NCBI RefSeq assembly: GCF_001956295.1
Contig: NZ_MRTD01000006.1
Coordinates: forward strand, 62,001-126,000
Direction: 5' to 3'
DNA from: Paenibacillus sp. FSL A5-0031
Lineage (GTDB): Bacteria; Bacillota; Bacilli; Paenibacillales; Paenibacillaceae
DNA: 64,000 bases
The notes below the pieces were generated by a model, which saw nothing but the letters and a program-made list of their open reading frames with translations, was not told the DNA's origin and searched no databases. This document shows, piece after piece, positions 53,192-62,315 of this stretch (the first letter of the stretch is position 1; each line of letters starts with the position of its first letter). Both the position numbers and the translations under genes were made by a program.

Positions 53192-54408
53192 CTCGCGATA
53201 CTCCTCTCTTTCGGTTGAAACAAGCTATAAAGCTTATCAAGCTCATGACGATTTCCATAGTCGACTTCTGCACATTTCTTTGACAAGCGCTCCCTAAGCT
53301 CTTGATCTCGATAAAGTTTTAGTATTCCATTCGCAATCCCATCGACGGATAATTCGGAAATAACTCCATCAACCTCATGGCTTACTTGGCTGTTTGCGGT
53401 AGCGTAATTCGTTATGATGATTGGTTTTCCCAATATCTTTGCTTCCGTAACAGTGACTGCTTTCCCTTCGTATCTGGAAGGCTGAACATATATGTCGCAA
53501 GCTTCGATAAAAGGGTATGGATTTATTTGCTTACCTAGCAAAATAAACCGATCTTCCAGTTTATATTCCGCTATCAAGTTTTGAATAATCACTTCATCTC
53601 CGCCGTAGCCAACAATATACCAGACAATATCATCATATCCTTGGTCGGTAAGAAGCTTGAAGGCTTTAACTGCATTATCAATTCCTTTGGCGTGAGACAA
53701 TCTGCCTACTGTGAGAAGCTTAAATCGTTTATCCGAAATCATTGGATTACTTGGCAGTTTCTCTAATGCCATGCTTCTGATGAATTCAGGCGACATAATA
53801 TTCTCGATTACTATCGTTTTATTTTTTAAAGTAGGATACTTCTCTAAAAATGAATCTCTGCAGGCATCGGAAACTGCGATAATGTGGTCAAATTTATTCC
53901 ACATTTTCAAATCCATATTGCTTATGGTATGGACAGTAGAAAAGTCAGTATGTATCCATGCAAATTTTCTGTTGGCTTTAACTTTTTCTGCTACAAAATA
54001 GTGCGGCCATAAATAGCTAATCGCTATATCATATTCAGGTGTCAGCTTAGGAAGAAACGGCAGGGCATACTTCCACATTAGCTGTTGCTGAATATATCCC
54101 GATTCGGGTATTCTCTTTATAATTCCAATTATGCGCGCATGAATTTTTGATAGGAGGCGAGCAATTCCTAAATGCAGCTGCTTCGATTTCAATAGGCTCC
54201 CAATACCTTTTCGGAAAGAAGCATATTGCGGAATCTCTTCAAGAAGATTTGCTCTATCATTTAGAAGCGACATAAAATCTCCCTTATGCCGATACAGCAT
54301 CAATTCGACATTAAAATAGTCATATTGAAACTCATCCAGCATACCGGCAAGGCTTCGTTCTACCCCCCCAACCTCCATATCATAGGAAGCAATTAGCACG
54401 TTTTTCAT
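53188..54408 (-). CDS. Glycosyltransferase family 4
   Basis: 406 residues, GT-B fold, third member of the paralogous set (MEVGGVERSLAGML; TVGRLSHAKGIDNAVKAF; PSRYEGKAVTVTEAKILGKPIIITNYATA). Second gene of the operon, 22 bp after the nucleotidyltransferase gene. The sugar transferred is unknown. Confidence 0.9.
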   Translation of the reverse strand: MKNVLIASYDMEVGGVERSLAGMLDEFQYDYFNVELMLYRHKGDFMSLLNDRANLLEEIPQYASFRKGIGSLLKSKQLHLGIARLLSKIHARIIGIIKRIPESGYIQQQLMWKYALPFLPKLTPEYDIAISYLWPHYFVAEKVKANRKFAWIHTDFSTVHTISNMDLKMWNKFDHIIAVSDACRDSFLEKYPTLKNKTIVIENIMSPEFIRSMALEKLPSNPMISDKRFKLLTVGRLSHAKGIDNAVKAFKLLTDQGYDDIVWYIVGYGGDEVIIQNLIAEYKLEDRFILLGKQINPYPFIEACDIYVQPSRYEGKAVTVTEAKILGKPIIITNYATANSQVSHEVDGVISELSVDGIANGILKLYRDQELRERLSKKCAEVDYGNRHELDKLYSLFQPKERSIAR

Positions 54409-54430
54409 CGTTATCCCCTAACTTAAAAAA

Positions 54431-55627
54431 TCACATTTTATACGTTGTAGATTTTTTTTTGGTTTTCCTCCATACCCACAAAAATGGACGAAGAGGAAAG
54501 TACAAGAAATGAAGTTTCTTAGGAAGAGGTAACGTTTCGACGTCTTCCGGATAAGGAAATAGAAAACTTGCAATAAACTGTATTTTTTGTGGAATTGTCA
54601 GTATGGCAAAAAGATATCGTTCATGATAGCTTCTAATTTCTTCTGGAATCGGCGGGGAATGTAGATTAACCAGCCGATTAATATAAAACATAGCATCCTC
54701 CGCGAGCCAATATGCCTTCCTTCCTGCAAGAAGAGGCTTCATTTCATCGCGAAGAGGCGAAGATAATAAACGTGCTGCGAGTAATATTGCCTGCCCACCA
54801 ATATGGGAATAGTTATGCTTGGAAAGCAGCCGGTTCAACTTTGGCCAATCAAGCTTCTGATTAACTAGCTGTTTAATATCTAGCAGCCAGCGAAGTCTAG
54901 ACCAACCATGACGAGCACCATGAGAAACAAGAAACATAAAGAGGTCTTCTCTTCCTAAATAATAAATCGGACGGCTAATTAAAGCGCTTTTTCGCTTACG
55001 GCTCCATAGATCATTAAAACTTGGCTCCTTAGAAGGAGCTGGGTTCAATCTCCAGTGCAATTCTACCTTTATACCTTTTTCGGGATGCACGAAAGTAGTA
55101 TGATGATGTCTCCATTTCCAATCATTTAACACCGAAACAATATATTCATCCTTCTCATACCCAAGGAACACCAGAAGTGCTTCTGCCTGATCAAGTTCTT
55201 TGAGTGGTATAAGGAGATCGAGGTCACAAGAGGTACGCAGCGATACGTCTCCATATAAATCCGCAGCAATAACCGGCCCCTTTAAAAACAGCGAACGTAG
55301 GCCACGTTCAGAAAATTCCTTTGCAAGTTGTTCCATCTCTCCACTGAGCGTAAGCATCTGCAAGGTATTCCGATAATAGTCACGCTGAAACATTTGGGTA
55401 ACAAACACCGGGATTTCTGCTGATTTCAGATGCTGAAGCTTGCGATTGATAGTTGGAAACACCCGATGATGCCTAACAAGCTCGATAAACCGGTCCCAAT
55501 CCGCATTTCGCAGCAGCTCCTGATAATCGAAGGACTGATCCGCTTCATCGTCTGACGAAAGAAAAGCGAGCATTAATCGTAATTCGTCAGACAGTTCTTC
55601 ATTATGGAGAGTAACGTTGTTATTCAT
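54431..55627 (-). CDS. NTP_transf_5-type nucleotidyltransferase family protein
   Basis: 398 residues of the uncharacterised nucleotidyltransferase family that contains the block LFLKGPVIAADLYGDVSLRTSCDLDLLIP, with the G-x-x-x-x-D-x-D metal site, followed by LEVELHWRLNP-like text (KVELHWRLNPAP). Members often occur in lasso-peptide and exopolysaccharide loci and may modify a peptide or sugar with a nucleotide. It is the first gene of the nine-gene EPS operon, under a promoter built like that of the lasso operon. Confidence 0.85.
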   Translation of the reverse strand: MNNNVTLHNEELSDELRLMLAFLSSDDEADQSFDYQELLRNADWDRFIELVRHHRVFPTINRKLQHLKSAEIPVFVTQMFQRDYYRNTLQMLTLSGEMEQLAKEFSERGLRSLFLKGPVIAADLYGDVSLRTSCDLDLLIPLKELDQAEALLVFLGYEKDEYIVSVLNDWKWRHHHTTFVHPEKGIKVELHWRLNPAPSKEPSFNDLWSRKRKSALISRPIYYLGREDLFMFLVSHGARHGWSRLRWLLDIKQLVNQKLDWPKLNRLLSKHNYSHIGGQAILLAARLLSSPLRDEMKPLLAGRKAYWLAEDAMFYINRLVNLHSPPIPEEIRSYHERYLFAILTIPQKIQFIASFLFPYPEDVETLPLPKKLHFLYFPLRPFLWVWRKTKKKSTTYKM

Positions 55628-55678
55628 GAATATCTCCTTCTAACTGATTAGCCAATAACGAACAATAATTTAAATATT

Positions 55679-55694
55679 GTTCTATAAAACGAAC
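55679..55694. promoter_or_regulatory. SinR-like operator at the EPS operon start site
   Basis: GTTCTATAAAACGAAC, 13 of 16 bases equal to the lasso palindrome and placed at the same 8-nt distance after the -10 box. A further GAACAATAATTTAAATATTGTTC inverted repeat overlaps it on the gene side. Confidence 0.65.
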
Positions 55695-55702
55695 ATAGAT
55701 AC

Positions 55703-55731
55703 AGATTATCACCTAGCCTAATATCTGTCAA
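55703..55731 (-). promoter_or_regulatory. Sigma-A promoter of the nine-gene EPS operon
   Basis: Minus-strand TTGACA (55731-55726), 17-bp spacer, TAATCT (55708-55703). Predicted start near 55696, inside the palindrome. Confidence 0.78.
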
Positions 55732-55835
55732 TAAACATTCCATACATTCACTAATCTTTTAGAAAATAACGACTTAATCTGCTAGAATGGAAGAGTTAAA
55801 TGTTTAGACTTAACAAATAGGGAGGTTGAAAGCTA

Positions 55836-56492
55836 GTGCAAAATATTATCGTGTATGGTGCTGGCGGTCATGCAAAAGCCGTAATCGATACAATTGAGAG
55901 AGAAGGTCTGTATCAAATTGTTGGCTTATTGGATGGATTCAAGCCAGTTGGTTCAATTGTTTACGGTTATGAAGTTTTAGGAGATGAAAACTGGCTAGCA
56001 GCAAACCTTGATATCATAAGCTATGGTTTCGTTGCTATTGGAGATAGTTGGCGGCGTTCTACTATTGCAAAGAACATCTCACATATTCATCCTCAATTTA
56101 AATTTATTAAAGCTATTCACCCGACTGCCTCTATTGCAAGAGGCGTTAAGATCGGAGATGGAACAATCGTTATGGCTGGCTGCGTTGTTAATAGCGATAC
56201 AACAATAGGCGAACATTGCGTATTATATTCTCAATCGACGGTAGACCATGATTCCACTCTCGGGAACTGCGTGACCTTAGCCCCTAAAGCAGGTACTGGT
56301 GGAAATGTAACCATTGGCGATTACTCCGTCATTTCTTTAGGTGCAAATATTGTGCATAGTATTACGATCGGTGAGCATACCGTTATTGGAGCCGGGTCGA
56401 CCGTATTAACCGATATCCCTTCCTATAAGGTCGCATACGGAACACCTGCCAAATCGATCCGATCAAGAGAAACTGGTGAACGTTATCTTTAA
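55836..56492 (+). CDS. NeuD/PglD-like sugar O/N-acyltransferase
   Basis: 218 residues. N-terminal Rossmann-like part (NIIVYGAGGHAKAVIDTI) and C-terminal left-handed beta-helix of hexapeptide repeats (IGDGTIVMAGCVVNSDTTIG ... VTIGDYSVISLGANIVHSITIGEHTVIGAGSTVL). This matches acetyltransferases such as PglD that acetylate the 4-amino group of UDP-bacillosamine. GTG start after GGGAGG. It ends 8 bp from the convergent aminotransferase gene, its probable pathway partner, although the two are on opposite strands. Confidence 0.88.
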   Translation: MQNIIVYGAGGHAKAVIDTIEREGLYQIVGLLDGFKPVGSIVYGYEVLGDENWLAANLDIISYGFVAIGDSWRRSTIAKNISHIHPQFKFIKAIHPTASIARGVKIGDGTIVMAGCVVNSDTTIGEHCVLYSQSTVDHDSTLGNCVTLAPKAGTGGNVTIGDYSVISLGANIVHSITIGEHTVIGAGSTVLTDIPSYKVAYGTPAKSIRSRETGERYL

Positions 56493-56500
56493 TCATTTGT

Positions 56501-57694
56501 TTAAGCCGATTGAATGCTCTTTTCCTCTGCTCTATCGAAAACATCATTCATACAATCAATTACTCTTACTTGATCAATTAGTGTCATGCTTGAACCGGAG
56601 GGCAAACAAATACCACGCATAAATAACTGCTCACAAATAGATTCATCGCCTGCGTGAGCATAAAATCGGCAGTTTTCAAACAGCGGTTGCAAATGCAGAG
56701 GTTTCCATAGCGGACGCGCTTCTATATTAGCTGCTGTAAGTGCATACAGAAGCTCAGAAATTGTCGTGTTTGTCTCCATTTCATCCAGTACTAAAGTAGT
56801 AAGCCAGCGATTGGATTTGGTATTCATTAATTCAGGCATAAAGCTAATGCCGCTACGGTCCGAGAATGCACCCACGTAGTTCTCGAATACCGTTCTTCTC
56901 GCTGCTACTCGATCATCCAGTACCTCTAATTGAGCTCTGCCTACACCTGCTAATAAATTACTCATTCGATAGTTAAAACCCATGCTGCTATGTTGATAAT
57001 GTGCGGCAGTATCCCTTGCTTGCGTAGCTAAAAAACGAGCCTTTTTTAAAAGCTCCACATCGTCTGATACGAGCATGCCGCCTCCCGATGTCGTTATAAT
57101 TTTATTTCCATTAAATGAATAGATGCCAAACTTTCCAAAGGAACCGCTTTGCTTGCCTTTATATGTGGAGCCTAGCGATTCCGCAGCGTCCTCAACTAGA
57201 GGAACTTCATACTGTTCACATAATGAAATAATCTCATCCATCTTTGATACTTGACCGTATAAGTGAACAACAATAACTGCTTTCGGCAGCTTGCCTTTAT
57301 GATTCGCATCTTCAAGTGCCTGCTGCAACGCTATTGGTGACATGTTCCATGTATCTGGCTCAGAATCAATGAATACGGGCTCAGCTCCGCAATAGCGAAT
57401 CGGATTAGCACTTGCGACAAACGTGAAGCTTGAACAAAATACAATGTCTCCTGCACCTACACCAAGCAGTTGTAATGATAGATGTATTGCCGCCGTGCCC
57501 GAACTCACTGCTACCGCGTCTGCAGTACCTGCGTAAGCTGCTAACTGCTTCTCAAAAGCATCAATATTGGGGCCAAGCGGAGCAATCCAATTCGACTCAA
57601 ATGCATCATCGATATAACTTTTCTCCTTCCCGCTCATATGAGGAGGGGATAAATAAATCTTTTTCAATTCATTCGCTGACACGTTGCCACACAT
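56501..57694 (-). CDS. DegT/DnrJ/EryC1/StrS sugar aminotransferase (PglE-like)
   Basis: 397 residues; PLP lysine in FNGNKIITTSGGGML, VEDAAESLGSTYKG, and VSSGTAAIHLSLQLLG. It probably makes UDP-4-amino-4,6-dideoxy-GlcNAc, the substrate of the adjacent acetyltransferase. The 4,6-dehydratase is not in the window. Start ATG 57694 is close behind AAGG; a GTG at 57682 is an alternative. Lies downstream of the priming-transferase gene across a terminator. Confidence 0.9.
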   Translation of the reverse strand: MCGNVSANELKKIYLSPPHMSGKEKSYIDDAFESNWIAPLGPNIDAFEKQLAAYAGTADAVAVSSGTAAIHLSLQLLGVGAGDIVFCSSFTFVASANPIRYCGAEPVFIDSEPDTWNMSPIALQQALEDANHKGKLPKAVIVVHLYGQVSKMDEIISLCEQYEVPLVEDAAESLGSTYKGKQSGSFGKFGIYSFNGNKIITTSGGGMLVSDDVELLKKARFLATQARDTAAHYQHSSMGFNYRMSNLLAGVGRAQLEVLDDRVAARRTVFENYVGAFSDRSGISFMPELMNTKSNRWLTTLVLDEMETNTTISELLYALTAANIEARPLWKPLHLQPLFENCRFYAHAGDESICEQLFMRGICLPSGSSMTLIDQVRVIDCMNDVFDRAEEKSIQSA

Positions 57695-57714
57695 CCTTTT
57701 TTAGTATTTCAAAA

Positions 57715-57758
57715 TAAAAAACCACCTCTCGAGCGTATAAAGCTTGAGAAATGGTTTT
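57715..57758 (-). terminator. Terminator between the priming transferase and aminotransferase genes
   Basis: Minus-strand AAAACCATTTCTCAAGC ... GCTCGAGAGGTGGTTTTTT with T run. It begins at the stop codon of the priming transferase and ends 20 bp before the aminotransferase start, so the latter depends on readthrough or a hidden promoter. Confidence 0.75.
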
Positions 57759-58365
57759 ATCCTTCACTATTTGTTGTCGTTCCTTGAAAAACAGGCATGG
57801 TTACATAATTACCATTTGATACACCTTCGGATTTAATGACCTTCTTAACTGTAAGCAGCAATATCTTTAAGTCTAATTTAAAACTTTGATTTTCCACATA
57901 CCACACATCATACTCAAATCTTTCTTCCCACGAGACTGCATTTCTACCATGAATTTGAGCCCAGCCTGTAATTCCAGGCCTAACAAGATGGCGCTTAGCT
58001 TGTTTTTCGTTATAAAGAGGCAAGTACTCCATAAGAAGCGGACGCGGACCAATCAAGCTTAAATCTCCTTTGATTACATTGATAAGCTGCAGAAGCTCGT
58101 CAAGACTAAATTTGCGCATAAATACCCCAAAAGCCGTCAGCCTTAAATGATCAGGCAACAGCTGGCCTAAACTGTCTTTCTCCGATGTCATTGTTCGAAA
58201 TTTATATACTAAAAAAGGAACGCCATGCAAACCTGGACGCTGCTGCTTGAATAAAATTGGTGAACCAAGCTTAAATCGTACCAACACCGCAGTAATAGCG
58301 ATTATAGGTGATAAAGCAATTAATAAAAGACAAGAAATAATAAAATCAAACAATCGTTTTGGCAT
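57757..58365 (-). CDS. Priming sugar-phosphate transferase (PglC/EpsL-like)
   Basis: 202-residue small bacterial sugar transferase: one re-entrant N-terminal helix (FDFIISCLLLIALSPIIAITAVLV), QQRPGLHGVPFLVYKFRTM, KFSLDELLQLINVIKGDLSLIGPRPLL and the GITGWAQIHGRNAVSWEERFEYD block. It links a sugar phosphate, probably the bacillosamine type, to undecaprenyl phosphate and starts repeat-unit synthesis. Confidence 0.92.
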   Translation of the reverse strand: MPKRLFDFIISCLLLIALSPIIAITAVLVRFKLGSPILFKQQRPGLHGVPFLVYKFRTMTSEKDSLGQLLPDHLRLTAFGVFMRKFSLDELLQLINVIKGDLSLIGPRPLLMEYLPLYNEKQAKRHLVRPGITGWAQIHGRNAVSWEERFEYDVWYVENQSFKLDLKILLLTVKKVIKSEGVSNGNYVTMPVFQGTTTNSEG

Positions 58366-58400
58366 ATGTATGGACTCCTGTATTTCATTCTAAATACTCG

Positions 58401-59141
58401 TTACCGCGAAGATAGCAGCTGTCTCATTTTTGAAATCATTTTTGGGCCAACAAATCGGCTCACAATTCTTTTAACTTCTCCTCTCATACGAACATGAGCA
58501 GGAAGCCATGATTGTGCAAAGTGATGAATGGTATGACTGTCATTTGTTATGTAGTTCCCACCGTTAATATAATCATAAGGGCTAAAGTATGTACGGGGAT
58601 AAAAGGTAACGCCGTTGCTCAACACCTGATACTCACCATTTAACTTCAAATCATGTTTCCTGCAAATTTCAGAAATGACTGCTGTATTGGTAGTCAAATC
58701 TAACGAACCATCTGGAAGCAAAAAGCTTCGACTATCGTAATTTTTCAGCAGCTCACGAATCCAAATATGTCCTTTCTCAGCACCCATCGTACCGGATTGT
58801 AGAAATTTCTCATCTTCGAATCCAGAGAAGGCCTCGTGATATAGAAAAGTATTTAAGGGTTTTATAACTTCCACATCCGTATCCAAGTAAATACCGCCGT
58901 ACTTATGAAGAGCATACAGGCGAACATAGTCACTTACAAAAGCATATTTTTTAGCCTCGTATGCTTCTTTTACATATCGATTAGTAGAAATATCAAAATT
59001 GTCTTCATTCCATTCCATTACTTGATAATCACCTAAATGTTTCTGCCAGCTTCTCATGCACTTGACAATCTTCTTTGGCTTCTCTCCTCGCCCGAACCAG
59101 CAATAATGGACAATTCGTGGTATCTTAATTATTTCGTTCAT
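58401..59141 (-). CDS. GT32-type glycosyltransferase (DXD, OCH1-like)
   Basis: 246 residues with IPRIVHYCWFGRGEKP at the start and the DXD site YGGIYLDTDVEVIKPL. FVSDYVRLYALHKYGGIYLD is the family signature. Adds a sugar to the repeat unit; donor unknown. Between the polymerase and priming transferase genes in the same operon. Confidence 0.9.
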   Translation of the reverse strand: MNEIIKIPRIVHYCWFGRGEKPKKIVKCMRSWQKHLGDYQVMEWNEDNFDISTNRYVKEAYEAKKYAFVSDYVRLYALHKYGGIYLDTDVEVIKPLNTFLYHEAFSGFEDEKFLQSGTMGAEKGHIWIRELLKNYDSRSFLLPDGSLDLTTNTAVISEICRKHDLKLNGEYQVLSNGVTFYPRTYFSPYDYINGGNYITNDSHTIHHFAQSWLPAHVRMRGEVKRIVSRFVGPKMISKMRQLLSSR

Positions 59142-59152
59142 TTAATTCCCTC

Positions 59153-60226
59153 CTAAAGCGGCCATTTCAAATAGTCACTTTTGTAAACCAAATCCAGCGC
59201 AATAACGCATTCATAAAAATAAAATAAAAAATAAAAAACTAAAATGACAATATATATAAGCTTTTGATCCTTCTCACGGAAAACTTTAATTAACCAAGGA
59301 ATTAGAATGAGCTGATATAAATTAAAATAAATCGCCAATCTTGCAAAAAGCCAGTTTTGGGTCGAAATAATCATTAATACAACGCCAACCAGTGAGATAT
59401 TAACCAAAATATCTGATTTAGGAAATAAGTATTTTAATTTTTCTCTTCCAAAAAAAGCGATAACAAGTGGAATAATCCATACGATTGCTCTAAGTACATT
59501 AGCTCCACCTTCTTTGAAACTATCATAATGACCATACTGGGTATCTTTAATCGCCGAAAATAATAGCTCAGAGAAAGCATTAAAGCCTACAACGATAAGA
59601 ACAGCTACAGATAAAAGCAAGAAGGTTGTTTTTGTCCATGCTTTTCTACGCACAATAAAATACATCGGGATCATTATTAGAGCACTTTGATGAAAGAAAG
59701 AGGCGAATATTACAATCGAAATATAAGGTTTCCATTTGCCTTCTAGTAAATATTTAGTTGCAGCAAAAACGATAGCAGCTGCAAAGAACTGCCTTATTCC
59801 GTTCATAGAAATTGTAAACGTACCTGTCGTTATATATAGATATACGCTTAACTCAAATAATCTCGTATATTTATACAAGACGATTACTATCAGTACGTTT
59901 GTTAGCACTCCGGTCGTTAAAACAAGAATTTGCGGATCATCCGATATTTGCTTTAGCAGCATTTGGAATATATTAAAACCTTTGTCTTGGCTTCGGAGAA
60001 CAGTGGTCCAACTAAAATCACCTATTGAATAGCTATGCATATAAAGAAATGTATCCCCAATGTTTATCCGCAAACCCGATACCGTAGCAAGTGCAAGTGC
60101 TGCTATTATAGCTAAAAATTTATTTGGTTTAATTAAAGCAGGGGCTAGCCCTGCTGGAACCGAAAAATATCTAGCAGTAAGAGCAACTGTGAATACAATA
60201 ACCAGGGTGAACCACAGTATCGTCAT
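59153..60226 (-). CDS. EpsG-like exopolysaccharide polymerase
   Basis: 357 residues from ATG 60226, about ten bases after GGAGGG; an in-frame ATG at 60253 lacks a site. About ten membrane helices, and the text DTFLYMHSYSIGDFSW, RSQDKGFNIFQMLLKQ and MNGIRQFFAAAIVFAATKYL resembles EpsG-family polymerases. It would join flipped repeat units outside the membrane. Confidence 0.82.
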   Translation of the reverse strand: MTILWFTLVIVFTVALTARYFSVPAGLAPALIKPNKFLAIIAALALATVSGLRINIGDTFLYMHSYSIGDFSWTTVLRSQDKGFNIFQMLLKQISDDPQILVLTTGVLTNVLIVIVLYKYTRLFELSVYLYITTGTFTISMNGIRQFFAAAIVFAATKYLLEGKWKPYISIVIFASFFHQSALIMIPMYFIVRRKAWTKTTFLLLSVAVLIVVGFNAFSELLFSAIKDTQYGHYDSFKEGGANVLRAIVWIIPLVIAFFGREKLKYLFPKSDILVNISLVGVVLMIISTQNWLFARLAIYFNLYQLILIPWLIKVFREKDQKLIYIVILVFYFLFYFYECVIALDLVYKSDYLKWPL

Positions 60227-60264
60227 ATTATATAATCCCTCCTTTACAATCATTTTCGCACTTG

Positions 60265-61176
60265 CTAACCGTGACTTTTCTTAATAGTAACCGTTGTTTT
60301 ACTCGTATTTTGAATATAAATGTAAAGCAGTACCCCTAAAGGAATTGCTAACATTGTGATACCTTTACGAGGCGACTCTTTAAGAAAGTTTTTATTTCGA
60401 ATAATGATACTGCTGGAAACATAATGAATTGCCTCGCGAATTCTCTCTTTCAAGGATGGAGCATATAACATCGCAACCTTTCGAAAGAATGAGAACCCAT
60501 GTGGATTTTTCTTATACTGATTAATGATATTTAAGCTAGATCCGTCTTGCATATATTCAACGACACACAGTACCTCATTCATGATTAGTAATTGATAATC
60601 CTGATCGATCAAAATGTATTTGTATGATAAGGGACAATATTTCTCACCTACGAATAAAGGGTATGGCGGATATTTTTTCATAATATCAGTACGATATACC
60701 AGCTTTTTATCACCTTTTACTGAATGCAAAGCATATAAATCGCTAAGGGTTGATTGTTTCACATGTTCAGGAAGCCTAGTACCAATTATCTCGTTATCCT
60801 GAGAGACGTCTAAGCCTACTATACCCGCGTATTGCTTGCTGCCAGATGTCTTCCAAAATTCAGTTATTTTCTCCACAGCATCATCTGCTAAATAATCATC
60901 CGAATCTATACAAACATTAAGCTCTGTTTCAATACGTTCATAAGCAGCATTATGAGCGCCGTGCATTCCTTGGTTGTTTTGATAATGATATTGAATCGGT
61001 ATTTGATTTTCCTGAACCCAACTCTCGATTAGCTCCTTTGTATTATCCGTAGATCCATCATCAACAATGAGCCATATAAAATCTTTGCAGCTTTGACGTT
61101 TCAGACTCTCATAGCAAAGATGCAGTGTATATGCCCGGTTATAGGTCGGTGTAAAAACAGTCAATATCGGTTTCAA
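60265..61176 (-). CDS. Glycosyltransferase family 2
   Basis: 303 residues: TVFTPTYNRAYTLHLCYESL, VDDGSTDNT, ETELNVCIDSDDYLADDAV (DxD). C-terminal hydrophobic stretch (LAIPLGVLLYIYIQN) may tether it to the membrane. Next gene after the GT4 at 61194-62315 in the second EPS operon. Confidence 0.92.
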   Translation of the reverse strand: MKPILTVFTPTYNRAYTLHLCYESLKRQSCKDFIWLIVDDGSTDNTKELIESWVQENQIPIQYHYQNNQGMHGAHNAAYERIETELNVCIDSDDYLADDAVEKITEFWKTSGSKQYAGIVGLDVSQDNEIIGTRLPEHVKQSTLSDLYALHSVKGDKKLVYRTDIMKKYPPYPLFVGEKYCPLSYKYILIDQDYQLLIMNEVLCVVEYMQDGSSLNIINQYKKNPHGFSFFRKVAMLYAPSLKERIREAIHYVSSSIIIRNKNFLKESPRKGITMLAIPLGVLLYIYIQNTSKTTVTIKKSHG

Positions 61177-61193
61177 AATACTTTCCCCCCCTC

Positions 61194-62315
61194 TTACCTT
61201 AAAACAGCCGTGGGCATCTGATTCATATAATAGTCAGATAACCATTTTGCCATTGTAGAAGTATCGTATCCTTTTTCTCTCAAAGAGTCCGATGTGTCCA
61301 CATGCCCAGGGGAAGTATTAATAATTTGCTCAGCCCAATAATCAGCCGTTTGCTTTAAGCTAATAAATTGAAGCCTACCTGTTACATCTGTCTCCGCAGT
61401 AATCGTATCTGAGATAATACTTTGTATTCCTGAAGCTTGTGCTTCTACTAGAACAACGGGCAATCCTTCAAATAAAGAAGGGAACAAAAAGATATCCATT
61501 CCCTGCAAGAGATTGGAGACATCCTTTCGTACACCGAGTATCTTCACACAATTTGTTAAACCTAATTTCTCTATTTTTTTCTCAATCGCATTTCTCAAAT
61601 GACCCTCACCAACTAATACCAACATTGAATTAGGTTTTTTGTCATGAACGGCTTTAAAGACGTCTATCAAAAAATCATGGTTTTTTTGTTCAGTGAACCT
61701 TCCAATATGACCAATAACTAATCGATCTCCTGCCGAGAGCTCCGCTCTTATTTCATCACGAATAGTTTGATTAAATGAAAACTGGCTAACATCAACAGCG
61801 TTATTTAATACAACTACTTTACCGGAATCAGCTATTTTTTTGCCGAAAAGCCATTTACCTGCTTTTTGTGAGCATGCAAAGTAGCTGCTAGGATTATCCT
61901 TCATCGTTAGTCTTGCATACAGACGGAATGGCAGCTTAATATCAATTCCCAGGTCACTTAAGTGACTATGAGTGATTCGGCAAGGAACACCTGCCTTTTT
62001 TGCTGCTTTTAGAATAAAACTACTATTCTCATTAATATGAGCATGAACGACCTTATAATAAGGATGATCTATAAAAAATTGATCAAGACTTTTAAAATAT
62101 TGAGAATAATTCCCAGGCCTAATCTGCGGCATTCGATAAATTTTACCACCTAATGCTAAAATCTCTTGATCGTAATGCCCTTCAGCTTGTCGATGAACGA
62201 TAAAGTCAAACTGAATTTTGCTTCGATCCATCTGACGGTAATAATTTATTAGCATCGTTTCTAAACCGCCACGATTCATGATCATTACCACTTGTAAGAT
62301 TCTTACTGGTTGCAA
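61194..62315 (-). CDS. Glycosyltransferase family 4 (EpsF/EpsD-like)
   Basis: 373 residues from TTG 62315, which has GGGAGGG six bases upstream and starts QPVRILQVVMIMNRGGLETM; the ATG at 62333 precedes the site. Donor-domain text includes IGHIGRFTEQKNHDFLIDVF and PSLFEGLPVVLVEAQASG. Its first 37 codons overlap the end of the upstream GT2 gene. Confidence 0.9.
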   Translation of the reverse strand: MQPVRILQVVMIMNRGGLETMLINYYRQMDRSKIQFDFIVHRQAEGHYDQEILALGGKIYRMPQIRPGNYSQYFKSLDQFFIDHPYYKVVHAHINENSSFILKAAKKAGVPCRITHSHLSDLGIDIKLPFRLYARLTMKDNPSSYFACSQKAGKWLFGKKIADSGKVVVLNNAVDVSQFSFNQTIRDEIRAELSAGDRLVIGHIGRFTEQKNHDFLIDVFKAVHDKKPNSMLVLVGEGHLRNAIEKKIEKLGLTNCVKILGVRKDVSNLLQGMDIFLFPSLFEGLPVVLVEAQASGIQSIISDTITAETDVTGRLQFISLKQTADYWAEQIINTSPGHVDTSDSLREKGYDTSTMAKWLSDYYMNQMPTAVLR

